A stretch of DNA of 62,056 bases from positions 1 to 62,056 of the forward strand of contig CAMYKB010000022.1 of NCBI GenBank assembly GCA_947258875.1, in the 5' to 3' direction. Below are positions 33,384-41,954 of the stretch, one piece after another (positions within the stretch are counted from its first letter, which is position 1; each line of letters begins with the position of its first letter). A program made the translations under genes and the position numbers. The DNA comes from an uncultured Gammaproteobacteria bacterium (GTDB lineage Bacteria > Pseudomonadota > Gammaproteobacteria > CAMYKB01). The notes under the pieces were generated by a model. It did no database searches. It saw only the letters and a list, made by a program, of their open reading frames with translations, and was not told the DNA's origin.

Positions 33384-35042
33384 TTACCGTGCTGCGTCGA
33401 CAGCGCTATCGGCACGTACCATACCGTTGGCGAAGATCACGTTTGGACCAAGTGGATCTGCGGTCGTCGTGATGATCTTACGTACCTCAATGGGTGAGAG
33501 CCCTGGGTTGACGGACTTCACCAGTGCAGCTACGCCTGCAACATGAGGGCCTGAGAACGAGGTGCCGTTGATCAGCTCGTAATCGGTGGCGATTACTGCA
33601 AGATCTATAGATGTCGTTTCAGTTGCAATATCAGCGGCTAAGGCCACGCCATCGGCTTGCGACAAGGATACTGAGGGTCCCGCCGAAGTAACGCTACCGA
33701 GTGTGCCGGCGAACAGGCCCGGTTGGTTGTTGTAGACAATCGTGCCCACAGCGCCTGCAGCTTCGGCATTTTGTACCTTCTCGGAGAAGGCGCATGCGCC
33801 ACGAACAATCAAGGCAACTTTACCCGCGGTGTTCGCTGACAGCGTATCGCCGTTGCAGGCACGGCCAACATCGACAACTTCTACGTTCGTGAGGCCGCCT
33901 ATTGCTGATCCCGACATGCTAATGGTCTCGAATGAACGCATCGTAGGAGAGGTTTCAGCCAGACTAGACTCGCGGCCACAACCGGTACAAGTCGCGACAG
34001 GAATATCAACGCCCGGGCCGGTGACATCCACCCAGCCGCCGACATTGGTAAAGCTGGCAGGTGCGTCGGTGATATCGGTGGCGCCAACCGCAAGCACGGT
34101 ACCGTACGCAGCCGGGAATGACGGTTTCTGGGTAGCCTCGTTGCCTGCCGAAGCAACCAGTACCACGCCAGCAGCGTTCGCGGCCTGGACGGCCGAGGCC
34201 TCAATATTGAAACCAGCGGGTCCGCCGAAGCTCATGTTGATGACATCCACGCCATCGGTCGTTGCTTGTACCAAAGCACCGATAATCGCAGATAATGGGC
34301 AGCCCTGGCTGCAAACACGGTAGGGGCGGATCTTGGCATAGGGTGCGACACCAATTACGCCGAAGTCATTGTCCACAGAGGCGATCACGCTGGCGACGCT
34401 GGTGCCATGACCAAGGTTGGCCGCATCGCTGGGATCGTCGTCATCATCTATGAAGTCGCGTGTGGTACCGCTGTAGCGATCGTCGATGATGTTCGCGGCC
34501 AGGTCAGGGTGGTTGTAGTCGATACCGGTATCGAGTACGCCGACGACCACGCCGGCACCTGTTACGGCGCCGTCACGGACATCCGGTATTGCAATGTCGT
34601 TTCCAGCAGTATTTGTACCATTTGGGGTATTAGGATTTGCAGACGTGCTCCAAACTGCATCGGCATCAACACGATCCACGCCCCAGCCTACGAACTCGGG
34701 GAAGGGGCCGCTCGGGAATCCCGCTGGCAGTGTATGCAGGGTCAATACAGCATCCTCTTCGATCGTCGTGGCGAGTCCGCTACGGCGGACCTCACGTAGC
34801 GCTGCCGGGGACAGGTCTGCAGCCAGTCCATCAATCAACGCCGAGTAATCGAGGACGACTTGTCCGCCGTTGGCGATGACCAGGTCCTTGAGTGCAGCGC
34901 CGTGGCCATTTGCGTGCTGGATGAGGTAGCGCGTGTTCTGCTCGCCAGGTTTAGCGGCGTTAGCAGGCATGATGCCCATGGCGAACACCGCCAGGGACAG
35001 CGATAACACGCTTGCGCTTAAATATTGTGACAGATTATTCAT
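33384..35042 (-). CDS. Secreted subtilisin-like serine protease (S8) with PA insert
   Basis: 552 residues from ATG 35042, chosen for the AAGGAGA RBS. Signal peptide (ending ANA), an I9-type propeptide (~30-105), then the S8 catalytic domain with Asp171 (VLDTGID), His212 (GHGTSVAS) and Ser495 (NGTSFSGPHVAG). A protease-associated (PA) domain (ALIVRGACAFSEKVQNAEAAGAVGTIVYNN) is inserted between the His and Ser blocks. Cys-rich stretches VCSQGCP and CTGCG may form disulfides. Exported protease, probably extracellular. A decayed copy of its 3' end lies at 38504-38611 and a longer relative at 38836. Confidence 0.92.
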   Translation of the reverse strand: MNNLSQYLSASVLSLSLAVFAMGIMPANAAKPGEQNTRYLIQHANGHGAALKDLVIANGGQVVLDYSALIDGLAADLSPAALREVRRSGLATTIEEDAVLTLHTLPAGFPSGPFPEFVGWGVDRVDADAVWSTSANPNTPNGTNTAGNDIAIPDVRDGAVTGAGVVVGVLDTGIDYNHPDLAANIIDDRYSGTTRDFIDDDDDPSDAANLGHGTSVASVIASVDNDFGVIGVAPYAKIRPYRVCSQGCPLSAIIGALVQATTDGVDVINMSFGGPAGFNIEASAVQAANAAGVVLVASAGNEATQKPSFPAAYGTVLAVGATDITDAPASFTNVGGWVDVTGPGVDIPVATCTGCGRESSLAETSPTMRSFETISMSGSAIGGLTNVEVVDVGRACNGDTLSANTAGKVALIVRGACAFSEKVQNAEAAGAVGTIVYNNQPGLFAGTLGSVTSAGPSVSLSQADGVALAADIATETTSIDLAVIATDYELINGTSFSGPHVAGVAALVKSVNPGLSPIEVRKIITTTADPLGPNVIFANGMVRADSAVDAAR

Positions 35043-35215
35043 TATTGTTGTCTCCTTGGGGTTAACAGCTACGAATACTAGCAGGCCAACACGGCGATGG
35101 GCAGAGGTAGATTGCTGTTTTAAACGTTTGAGGCTGTTGCCGTCCCTGGCGGGCAAAAACTACCCTGTAAGCTAGATCAGAAAAGACCCTTAGCAGTTAA
35201 GGAGTATCACAAATG

Positions 35216-35345
35216 GGGTCGGGGACACTGCTGTCCCACTAACGCGTCATTTCCGCGCAGGCGGAAATCCAGTGAATATGAATAGGCTATAAATCAATCG
35301 TTTACTGGATACCCGCCTGCGCGGGGGACAGCAGTGGGTCGGGGA
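35216..35345. repeat. Inverted-repeat element flanked by a 10-bp direct repeat
   Basis: Long complementary arms (ACTGCTGTCCC...CCGCGCAGGCGG...ATCCAGT at 35226-35273 against 35303-35335) surround a 30-bp AT-rich centre. GGGTCGGGGA occurs on both flanks (35216-35225 and 35336-35345). The arms resemble the widespread TCATTCCCGC...GGGAATCCAGT repeats of proteobacteria. Probably a MITE-like or small palindromic element. Confidence 0.6.
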
Positions 35346-35484
35346 GCTTTTGCTACTAGTGAAAGGCGCAATAACGCAGAGCATTGCAGCAAATGGTATC
35401 GTTAATAACATACTGCGTTATGTTTAATGAGGGTTGGGCAAACTGATGATCCAGCTACCGCTATAGACAGAGTATCGCGCAAGA

Positions 35485-35534
35485 TTAACTCTCGGCCCAT
35501 TATAGCTTACTAGGGTATTCGAACCGAGAGTTAA
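35485..35534. repeat. 11-bp perfect inverted repeat with 28-bp spacer
   Basis: TTAACTCTCGG (35485-35495) and CCGAGAGTTAA (35524-35534), with GCGC just outside each arm. It lies 40 bp after the P460 stop on the reverse strand. It may form a large hairpin (3' end of the P460 transcript) or be a small mobile element's ends. Confidence 0.5.
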
Positions 35535-35573
35535 ATGCGCGGATAACAGGCCTTTGCTAGAATTTAAACTTGC

Positions 35574-36035
35574 TTAGTCCCTAAGTCGTGAAAAAACATA
35601 GCCGCTATTTTTCTCTGGAAGGTGGCAGCCAAAACAGGAGGTTCCGCCGTCTTTTGTTAGTCTTGTAGTTTTACTGTTAGCAGCAAAACCTTCAAAGCCC
35701 CAGCCGCCGGTTTTGGGGTATCTATTAACATCTTTGTGCATTACTCCAACTAGCTTGCGTTCGCCTTCCTGAATCGTATTATCTTTTTTTGCATAGTTTA
35801 AAAGATCGAATACTAATACTGAACCATCAGAATAGTTGCCACTGACTAATCCTTGAATTGCCTTTTCATTTCCATACACATGGTGAATACCCTGAAAAGG
35901 CTGCTCTAGAGGATGTCCTGGTTCAATTATCATTGACTTTACATGAGACCAGTTCCGATAGTCATTTGGGTAAGGTACCTTATTCTCATCAGCGTGGCTT
36001 GCGTACGTAAAGGTCAGGGCAAAGCTCGAAGCCAG
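35574..36035 (-). CDS. Cytochrome P460 family protein with non-ATG start
   Basis: The mature domain matches cytochrome P460 (YPNDYRNWSHVKSMI, QGIHHVYGNEKA, GSVLVFDLL, GGWGFEGF) and ends with the haem site CFGCH and a short tail; these enzymes oxidise hydroxylamine or nitric oxide using a lysine-crosslinked haem c. The first ATG in frame (35933) falls inside the conserved domain. Upstream the frame encodes a signal peptide (LASSFALTFTYASHA) without any ATG, GTG or TTG; a CTG at 36035 follows GAGG by 8 bases, and ATA at 36041 is another option. Either a rare start codon or a lost one. Divergent from a MarR regulator. Confidence 0.75.
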   Translation of the reverse strand: MASSFALTFTYASHADENKVPYPNDYRNWSHVKSMIIEPGHPLEQPFQGIHHVYGNEKAIQGLVSGNYSDGSVLVFDLLNYAKKDNTIQEGERKLVGVMHKDVNRYPKTGGWGFEGFAANSKTTRLTKDGGTSCFGCHLPEKNSGYVFSRLRD

Positions 36036-36119
36036 TGTTATTACCTCTATCGTTAATTACCAGTGGTAAGCAGCCTTGCATCTACAACATTGCATGCCTG
36101 TGTAGAGAAGTTGCTTTAA

Positions 36120-36152
36120 ATATTAATAGTATCGGCTCGATACTATTAATAT
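36120..36152. promoter_or_regulatory. 33-bp palindromic operator between P460 and MarR genes
   Basis: ATATTAATAGTATCG and its perfect complement (15-bp arms, 36120-36134 and 36138-36152) with a 3-bp centre. A further half site CGATACTAT lies at 36193-36201 on the promoter -10. The location between divergent genes fits autoregulated control by the MarR protein. Confidence 0.75.
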
Positions 36153-36172
36153 CATGAATAAAATATCCGCGC

Positions 36173-36201
36173 TTGTCAATATGGTATTGATTCGATACTA
36201 T
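36173..36201 (+). promoter_or_regulatory. Sigma-70 promoter for the MarR gene
   Basis: TTGTCA (36173-36178) and TACTAT (36196-36201) with a 17-bp spacer. The -10 lies within the operator half site CGATACTAT, so repressor binding would block it. Transcription would start close to ATG 36208, giving a very short or absent leader. Confidence 0.5.
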
Positions 36202-36207
36202 AAGCAT

Positions 36208-36774
36208 ATGAAAAAGAAGCAGATATATGACTATCTCGAGCGCTTGAGTAACTTGCTGCGAAATGAGGTGCGGCGTGCAGGGGCTGAATACGGATTACAG
36301 CCGGTGCAAGTGGAGGCACTACATTATCTGTCTATATGTAACCGTTATTCTGACACCCCCATGGCGGTTACGGAGTATTTAGGCCAAACAAAAGGCACCG
36401 TGTCGCAGAGCCTCAAGGTGCTCGAGAAAAAAGGTTTCTTAAGCAAGCGCGCTGACAAAAACGATAAGCGGATGATACATTTAAAGTTAACTGGCGCTGC
36501 TAAGAAATTATTGAAAAAAACAATTCCCACACCGCTGTTCAGCCATGCTTGCGAGCATCTTGATGAGCAGTCTCAAATCCGGATCACTAATGGATTGACA
36601 GATATACTTCAGGTGATACAGCGCTCTAATGGCATGAGGTCGTTTGGTGTTTGTCATACTTGCCGCTATAACAAGAAAAACAAAGATGGCAGCAATCTAT
36701 GCAACCTCACACAGGAGTCACTATCTCAGACCGAGTTGCAACTAATTTGCCGGGAGCATGAGAGTGTCGCTTAA
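36208..36774 (+). CDS. MarR-family regulator with C-terminal four-cysteine motif
   Basis: 188 residues from ATG 36208; the frame is open back to ATG 36154 but that would place the promoter inside the gene. Winged-helix domain (~25-130; TPMAVTEYLGQTKGTVSQSLKVLEKKGFLSKRADKNDKRMIHLKLT) followed by a C-terminal extension with C-x2-C-x12-C-x15-C (VCHTCRYN, NLCNL, LICREHE). Four spaced cysteines suggest a zinc or iron-sulfur centre that senses redox state or NO. It faces the cytochrome P460 gene over a strong palindrome, so P460 is the probable target. Function inferred from context. Confidence 0.85.
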   Translation: MKKKQIYDYLERLSNLLRNEVRRAGAEYGLQPVQVEALHYLSICNRYSDTPMAVTEYLGQTKGTVSQSLKVLEKKGFLSKRADKNDKRMIHLKLTGAAKKLLKKTIPTPLFSHACEHLDEQSQIRITNGLTDILQVIQRSNGMRSFGVCHTCRYNKKNKDGSNLCNLTQESLSQTELQLICREHESVA

Positions 36775-37199
36775 ACAGCGTGGCCGTGTGCTTCAACAGC
36801 TTGTCATTGAGAGCCCGGTAGCAATAGAAAAACGCATCTGTGATAAAGAGACATTATTGCCTGTCAGAAAGCTTTATGAGGGTAAGCGGGCGCTGCGCAT
36901 ACCCGGGGTCGTTGGCTGTAGGTATATTGCGTGCAACTCTTTGTAGGGAAGAGTATTGTGCCGGTTTATGGTGCTATATCACAACGGATATGCGCAACTG
37001 CTCGTGCATCTTGCAATCAAGTCATGCACGTTTCATTTATGTCAAAATTTTGTTAAGAAACTGAAATAATCCCGTTCAGAATGATTTAATTGCCCTATAA
37101 TTATCACTTAGGAAGTTTGCAGCCGCCTATTATTCCGCTTGTGCATAAATAGATCGACTTTTTTTGTAATTTGGCATAAAGAGCTATTGAGGTAGTGCT
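36775..37199. other. Intergenic region before the YSC84-like gene
   Basis: A 62-codon frame starts at 36758 inside the MarR gene (GGGAG before ATG) but its product is not recognisable and I do not call it. A TATAAT box at 37096-37101 is a plausible promoter for the lipoprotein gene at 37200. Nothing else is evident. Confidence 0.35.
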
Positions 37200-37769
37200 A
37201 TGGAGAAGGAAAAAATTTTCGCAGTGTTGCTGTTCGCAAGTTTTGTAATGAGCGGTTGCGCCACTCTTGGCGAATCGACACCCCAGGGAAAACGTGAGCA
37301 AGTGTTGGCAATGAAAAGCGAAGCACTAAGCGACCTGTATAAGGTTAAGCCGCAAGCCCGAGCCATGATTGCCGAAGCGCCGGGGTATGCCGCCTTTAGT
37401 AACGCGAACGTGAATCTGATCTTTGCCAGTTTCAGTGGCGGTTATGGTGTTGTTGTGAATAATAAAACCGGCAAAAACACGTATATGAAAATGGGCGAGC
37501 TTGGTATAGGGCTAGGGCTTGGCGTGAAAGATTTTCGTGCAGTGTTTGTATTCCATGACGCTAAGACGATGAACAGGTTTGTGGAGAGTGGCTGGCAGTT
37601 CGGCGGCCATGCTGATGCTGCTGCAAAAGCCAGTGACAAGGGCGCTGCTGCAGGCGGCGAGGCGTTGATTGATAACATAACGATTTATCAGCTTACAAAG
37701 AGTGGTTTGGCACTACAGGCTACCGTCAAGGGGACCAAGTATTGGAAGGATGAAAAGCTTAATTATTAA
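37200..37769 (+). CDS. YSC84/SYLF-domain lipoprotein
   Basis: 189 residues: lipoprotein signal (lipobox VMSGC, Cys19) and a SYLF/YSC84 domain with ARAMIAEAPGYAAFSNANVNLIFASFSGGYGVVVNNKTGKNTYM and LGLGLGVKDFRAVFVFHDA. SYLF domains bind lipids; bacterial versions are envelope lipoproteins of unknown role. The GGTAGTG RBS region is weak. Standalone; moderate GC. Confidence 0.88.
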   Translation: MEKEKIFAVLLFASFVMSGCATLGESTPQGKREQVLAMKSEALSDLYKVKPQARAMIAEAPGYAAFSNANVNLIFASFSGGYGVVVNNKTGKNTYMKMGELGIGLGLGVKDFRAVFVFHDAKTMNRFVESGWQFGGHADAAAKASDKGAAAGGEALIDNITIYQLTKSGLALQATVKGTKYWKDEKLNY

Positions 37770-37956
37770 TGGATATATCTGTTTAGGGAATAAGTGCGCA
37801 TTAAAGCCCTGGATTGAGCTGGCTTATGGGTGGGAAAAATGAAAGAAGAGCGCTTAAATATCGCGGAAAAGATTTTACGGTGACTAAGAGGTTAAAGCAT
37901 CTAATGCTAGGCTTGTTTTTGCTGTTGCGCTATCAGCCCAGCCAGGTGCCGGGCCG

Positions 37957-38364
37957 TTGCTATTAGATGTGCAGAATCAGGTTCGTTGTATAGAAATTGC
38001 ATTGAGTCAATCGATCGAGAAACGTGACCGTAAGACTTTCATGTCGCTGATTGACCCTGATAGCTGTTTTATCGGCTCGTCCGTAATGTATGGGCCGGAA
38101 GAGGTAATGGCTGCATGGCAGGGGTTTTTTGTCGAGGTTGCCGCAAGTGGTGATCTTGCGCTTACCCGCGGTCCCTATAGGTTGGAAACAACGGATAAGG
38201 ATGGTGCCCGACGGATTCTTTGGGGAACCTTCAATTCCGTTTGGCGCCGCAATAGTCAGGGCGCATGGCGTGTTCTGTTTGATGTGGGGAATTCTCCCGA
38301 TGAAAACCCGTCTGATTCAGTCAAAAGCCTTATTGACAGGCCGGTATCCGGGTGTTTCGCGTAA
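37957..38364 (+). CDS. NTF2-like (SnoaL/DUF4440-type) protein, N-terminus probably frameshifted
   Basis: 135 residues from TTG 37957: an NTF2-like fold domain (IEIALSQSIEKRDRKTFMSLIDPDSCFIGSSV, RRILWGTFNSVWRRNSQGAWRVLFDVGNSP), as in small exported or cytoplasmic binding/isomerase-like proteins. Immediately upstream the same frame gives FAVALSAQPGAG, the end of a signal peptide, while its beginning (GTG 37880: TKRLKHLMLGLFLLL) lies in another frame across a T5 tract. The gene therefore probably encoded an exported protein and has suffered a one-base indel, or the TTG is used and the product stays in the cytoplasm. Confidence 0.65.
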   Translation: MLLDVQNQVRCIEIALSQSIEKRDRKTFMSLIDPDSCFIGSSVMYGPEEVMAAWQGFFVEVAASGDLALTRGPYRLETTDKDGARRILWGTFNSVWRRNSQGAWRVLFDVGNSPDENPSDSVKSLIDRPVSGCFA

Positions 38365-38503
38365 CAACAAGCGGGCGATGGAAAATGATAATCTACCGGA
38401 AAATAATTGAATAGCTGGACAGCTAGCTTTTGGCATGACCGATTGTATAAAAAAGTCCCGCATGCAGCCTTTGTCTCCCGATTATCGTGCAGCGTAGTGA
38501 TTA

Positions 38504-38611
38504 CTACCGCGCTGTGCCAACATTCGGTCCAAGCGGTTCGGCAGTCTGCCCGTTGACCTTACGTACCTCAATAGGGGAAAGTCCGGGTTGACCGACTTCA
38601 GCAGCGGCAGC
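38504..38611 (-). pseudogene. Fragment of a subtilase C-terminus
   Basis: The reverse strand encodes QPGLSPIEVRK and EPLGPNVGTAR, nearly the same as NPGLSPIEVRK and DPLGPNVIFAN at the end of the subtilase at 33384. No start and no catalytic part remain. It marks a duplication and deletion of protease genes between the two intact subtilases. Confidence 0.7.
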
Positions 38612-38835
38612 GCATTCTATCGTCCCTGTTCCCCAGTCCCGATCTGTAGTATAAGTATTCCCATATCGAGTATCTTGGATATGCATCGTTATCCCGGCTC
38701 ATTTAGGCATGGGCTAAGCAGGACCTTAAGGTTAATAAGGTGGTTGCGTAATCATCATGATTAGTAAATTGCTATGAGGTTTTGTAGAACGATAAACAAT
38801 AATTTTAATGTTCGAAGCTACGGGAGGTCATAGGT

Positions 38836-41800
38836 ATGAAAAGACTTATTCACATCGCGATAATCGCTCTCACTTTATTTTCGGTATCGAGCTACGCAGG
38901 TCCAACGGAAATAAAACCGAAGGATGTCGCGGCGAAGAAAAAAACCGATATTTATATAGTACAGTTACAGGGCGAGCCCGTATTATCATATGATGGCGGC
39001 TTATCCGGTTTATCCGCTACCAGGCCGGGCAAGGGCAAAAAGATCAATCGTCATAGTCAGGACGTCAAAAAGTATGTCAACTATCTTGACTCAAGACATG
39101 ATGAAGTACTGAATAAAGTAACCACCAGGGATAAGAAGGTATATAACTATCATTATTCTTTTAATGGGTTCGCAGCACGCCTGACGGAAGGCCAACTCGA
39201 AGAGCTGAAATCCAACAAGGATGTGGTAAAAATCTGGCGAGATGAATTACTCAAACCCGCCACTAACTCCACGCCCGATTTCCTCGGATTAACCGGTGGT
39301 CACGAACCATGGTCGAATGGCTATACCGGCGAAGATATTGTAATCGGTATTATTGACTCGGGTATCCAGCCTGACCACCCAAGCCTTGCCGATGTACGCA
39401 CGCCAAAGAAAGGCAATAAAGGTCGGCGGATTCCATACGGCGAACCTCCGGCAAGTTGGAGTGGTACCGGCTGCGATTTTGGAAACATGGACGTCAACCC
39501 ACTTGACACACCATTTAACTGTAATAACAAGTTAATCAAGGCAGAAGCCTTTCATACCTCATTCACTACGTTCAATACCCTGGCCGCAGGCGAATTCCTT
39601 TCGGCCAGAGATAGTGATGGCCACGGCTCTCACACGGCTACCACTGCGGGTGGTAATTATGGCGTTGCGGCCGATATCGACGGTGTTCCTGTGGGTCATG
39701 TTAGTGGCATGGCGCCACGAGCACGCATTGCGGTTTACAAAGTGTGTTGGGATGCGGTAGATCCTGATGACAGCGGCTGTTTTTCCTCCGATTCGATGGC
39801 CGCTATTGATCAGGCCGTGGCCGACGGCGTTGATGTGATTAACTTTTCTATCGGCGGACGAAGCACCAACTTCGCTCGCCCCGATTCAGTCGCATTCCTG
39901 TTCGCCGCTGATGCGGGCGTCTTTGTGGCCACATCGGCAGGCAATGAAGGCCCTGGAGCTGGGACTATCGGCACACCGTCTGGTGTTCCTTGGGTCACCT
40001 CAGTCGCGGCGGCCCAGGATAATGAAGTGTTTGGCAGCGGCGTACTTATAACCGCCCCCACCTCAATTGCAGGGACCTATGAAGGTCTCGAGGGTTCAGG
40101 CCCTGTTCGATTGACTGATACCGGTCCGATCAACGCAAGCATAGTTGCAGCGGATCCATTGGATGGTTGTGGACCTCTGACCAATGGCGGTTTGGTTGAT
40201 GGCAATATCGCCCTCGTGATACGCGGTACTTGCAATTTCAGCGTAAAATACAACAATACTGCAGCTGCCGGGGCACAGGCCATCATCGTGTACAATGATG
40301 GGGCCGATCCCAGTCGAATTGATCCCATCACCATGTCTGCGCCTGACACAAATATACCGGGCATGATGATTGGTTTTCACGATGGCGATCTAATGAATAC
40401 AACACTGACCGGCGGTGAGACAATCACCGGAACCTTGTCGCCAGATATTCTTATTTCCAAGGAAAACACGATTGCCGGTTTCTCTTCACGCGGCGCCAAC
40501 AGTGGTGCTCCGGACATCATAAAGCCCGATTTAGCCGCCCCAGGTGTAAATATCATCGCAGGCGAAACCCTATATCCGAACGCTAATGCAGACGGTGGAC
40601 AATTCTTCCAATCAATCAGCGGGACCTCCATGTCCAGTCCGCACGTGGCCGGTGTGTTTGCGTTGTTAAAGCAAGCTCATCCAGACTGGACACCGGCAAT
40701 AGCAAAGTCGGCGCTAATGACAACGGCACGGCAAAACCTGAAGAAGACCTTTGGTGATGAAGCTGCTGACCCGTTCGATATTGGTGCCGGGCACATTGTG
40801 CCTGATTCGGCATTCGACCCTGGCCTTGCATACAACGTAGGCCTGCTTGAGTACGCAGGATTTACCTGCGGCAACAATGAGCCGATCTTCTCTGAGGGCA
40901 CATGCGATTTCCTGAGTTCGCTCGGCATTTCCTTCGATGGTAGCGATCTGAATCAACCATCTATCGGGATCGGTGAACTCGTTGGCACCCAAACCGTAAC
41001 TAGGACGGTGACAAATGTTGCCAATAACAGGGGCAAGAGGACCTTCAGTGTCTCCATTGATCCTCCCCCAGGGATCGACGTATCAGTGTCACCTTCATCA
41101 ATTAGGTTGAGGCGAGGTGAATCGGCTACCTACCACGTGACATTTACGGTTACTAGCGGCGCCACACTTGATGAGTGGGCATTCGGCTCCATTACTTGGA
41201 AGCACCACGGTAGATACTCTGTTAACCGCGGTAGATACTCTGTCAGAAGCCCGATTGCTGTTCGCCCGGTACAACTGGGCGCCCCGGCACAGGTAAACGG
41301 CAACGGTGTGGAAGGAAACACGAGCTTCGACGTCCAGTTTGGCTATGATGGCGGCTTCCAGGTCTCTATGGACGGATTGGCTGAAGCGGCATATGCCGAT
41401 AATGCTGTTGCCGACGGTGACTACAATATTGAGTATTTCACCGTACCCCCCGGCACAACACTCAGCCGTTTTGCACTCTTTGATGAAGACGTTGGCGCTG
41501 GCGATGGCTCGGACGATCTGGATCTACAGGTCTTCGGCCCCGACACAGCAGGTTTCCCCTTTGTTGGTTCGAGCGGTTCGCCCACTTCGACGGAGGAGGT
41601 GAACCTGTTTAACCCGGCACCCGGTCTCTATGCGGTACTGGTTATTGATTTTGCCTCTGCGCCCGGACCTACCGCCTACTCGTTGTTTGACTTCAATCTC
41701 GACGGTAATGATGCCGGCAATACCACGCTGTCGGCACCTAACACAGCGACACTGGGTAGCTCGGGAGCGGTCACGGTGGATTGGACCGGACTGACACCGG

Positions 41801-41883
41801 GCACCCGCTATCTCGGTAACGTTATACATAGTGATGGTAGCAACACGCTGGGGCAGACATCTGTGCTGATCGATACGCGCTGA
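38836..41883 (+). CDS. Large secreted subtilase (S8) with PA domain and C-terminal beta domains
   Basis: 1015 residues. Signal peptide (ending SYA), I9 propeptide (~38-140), catalytic domain with Asp174, His263 and Ser598 (SGTSMSSPHVAG), a PA domain (~425-530) inserted before Ser, an fn3-like domain as in plant subtilases (GTQTVTRTVTNVANNRG), and a C-terminal beta domain resembling bacterial pre-peptidase domains (~840-960). A tandem repeat GRYSVNRGRYSV occurs near 795. GGGAGG lies 9 bases before ATG. Extracellular protease; closest in architecture to cucumisin-like subtilases of marine gammaproteobacteria. One-gene unit with its own terminator. Confidence 0.93.
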   Translation: MKRLIHIAIIALTLFSVSSYAGPTEIKPKDVAAKKKTDIYIVQLQGEPVLSYDGGLSGLSATRPGKGKKINRHSQDVKKYVNYLDSRHDEVLNKVTTRDKKVYNYHYSFNGFAARLTEGQLEELKSNKDVVKIWRDELLKPATNSTPDFLGLTGGHEPWSNGYTGEDIVIGIIDSGIQPDHPSLADVRTPKKGNKGRRIPYGEPPASWSGTGCDFGNMDVNPLDTPFNCNNKLIKAEAFHTSFTTFNTLAAGEFLSARDSDGHGSHTATTAGGNYGVAADIDGVPVGHVSGMAPRARIAVYKVCWDAVDPDDSGCFSSDSMAAIDQAVADGVDVINFSIGGRSTNFARPDSVAFLFAADAGVFVATSAGNEGPGAGTIGTPSGVPWVTSVAAAQDNEVFGSGVLITAPTSIAGTYEGLEGSGPVRLTDTGPINASIVAADPLDGCGPLTNGGLVDGNIALVIRGTCNFSVKYNNTAAAGAQAIIVYNDGADPSRIDPITMSAPDTNIPGMMIGFHDGDLMNTTLTGGETITGTLSPDILISKENTIAGFSSRGANSGAPDIIKPDLAAPGVNIIAGETLYPNANADGGQFFQSISGTSMSSPHVAGVFALLKQAHPDWTPAIAKSALMTTARQNLKKTFGDEAADPFDIGAGHIVPDSAFDPGLAYNVGLLEYAGFTCGNNEPIFSEGTCDFLSSLGISFDGSDLNQPSIGIGELVGTQTVTRTVTNVANNRGKRTFSVSIDPPPGIDVSVSPSSIRLRRGESATYHVTFTVTSGATLDEWAFGSITWKHHGRYSVNRGRYSVRSPIAVRPVQLGAPAQVNGNGVEGNTSFDVQFGYDGGFQVSMDGLAEAAYADNAVADGDYNIEYFTVPPGTTLSRFALFDEDVGAGDGSDDLDLQVFGPDTAGFPFVGSSGSPTSTEEVNLFNPAPGLYAVLVIDFASAPGPTAYSLFDFNLDGNDAGNTTLSAPNTATLGSSGAVTVDWTGLTPGTRYLGNVIHSDGSNTLGQTSVLIDTR

Positions 41884-41907
41884 TGAACTAACCTGCTTGT
41901 AATTGAT

Positions 41908-41940
41908 AAAAAGCCCGCGGAGTCTCTTCGCGGGCTTTTT
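41908..41940. terminator. Terminator after the large subtilase
   Basis: AAAAAGCCCGCG and CGCGGGCTTTTT around an 8-base loop. A/T tails on both strands allow use by the subtilase and by the convergent lipoprotein gene at 41955. Confidence 0.9.
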
Positions 41941-41954
41941 CATCTCTGCCTGAA

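Noticed and set aside
36758-36943. 62-codon frame overlapping the MarR gene end, with GGGAG before ATG
   Set aside because: Product has no recognisable features and the composition changes along it; likely chance.
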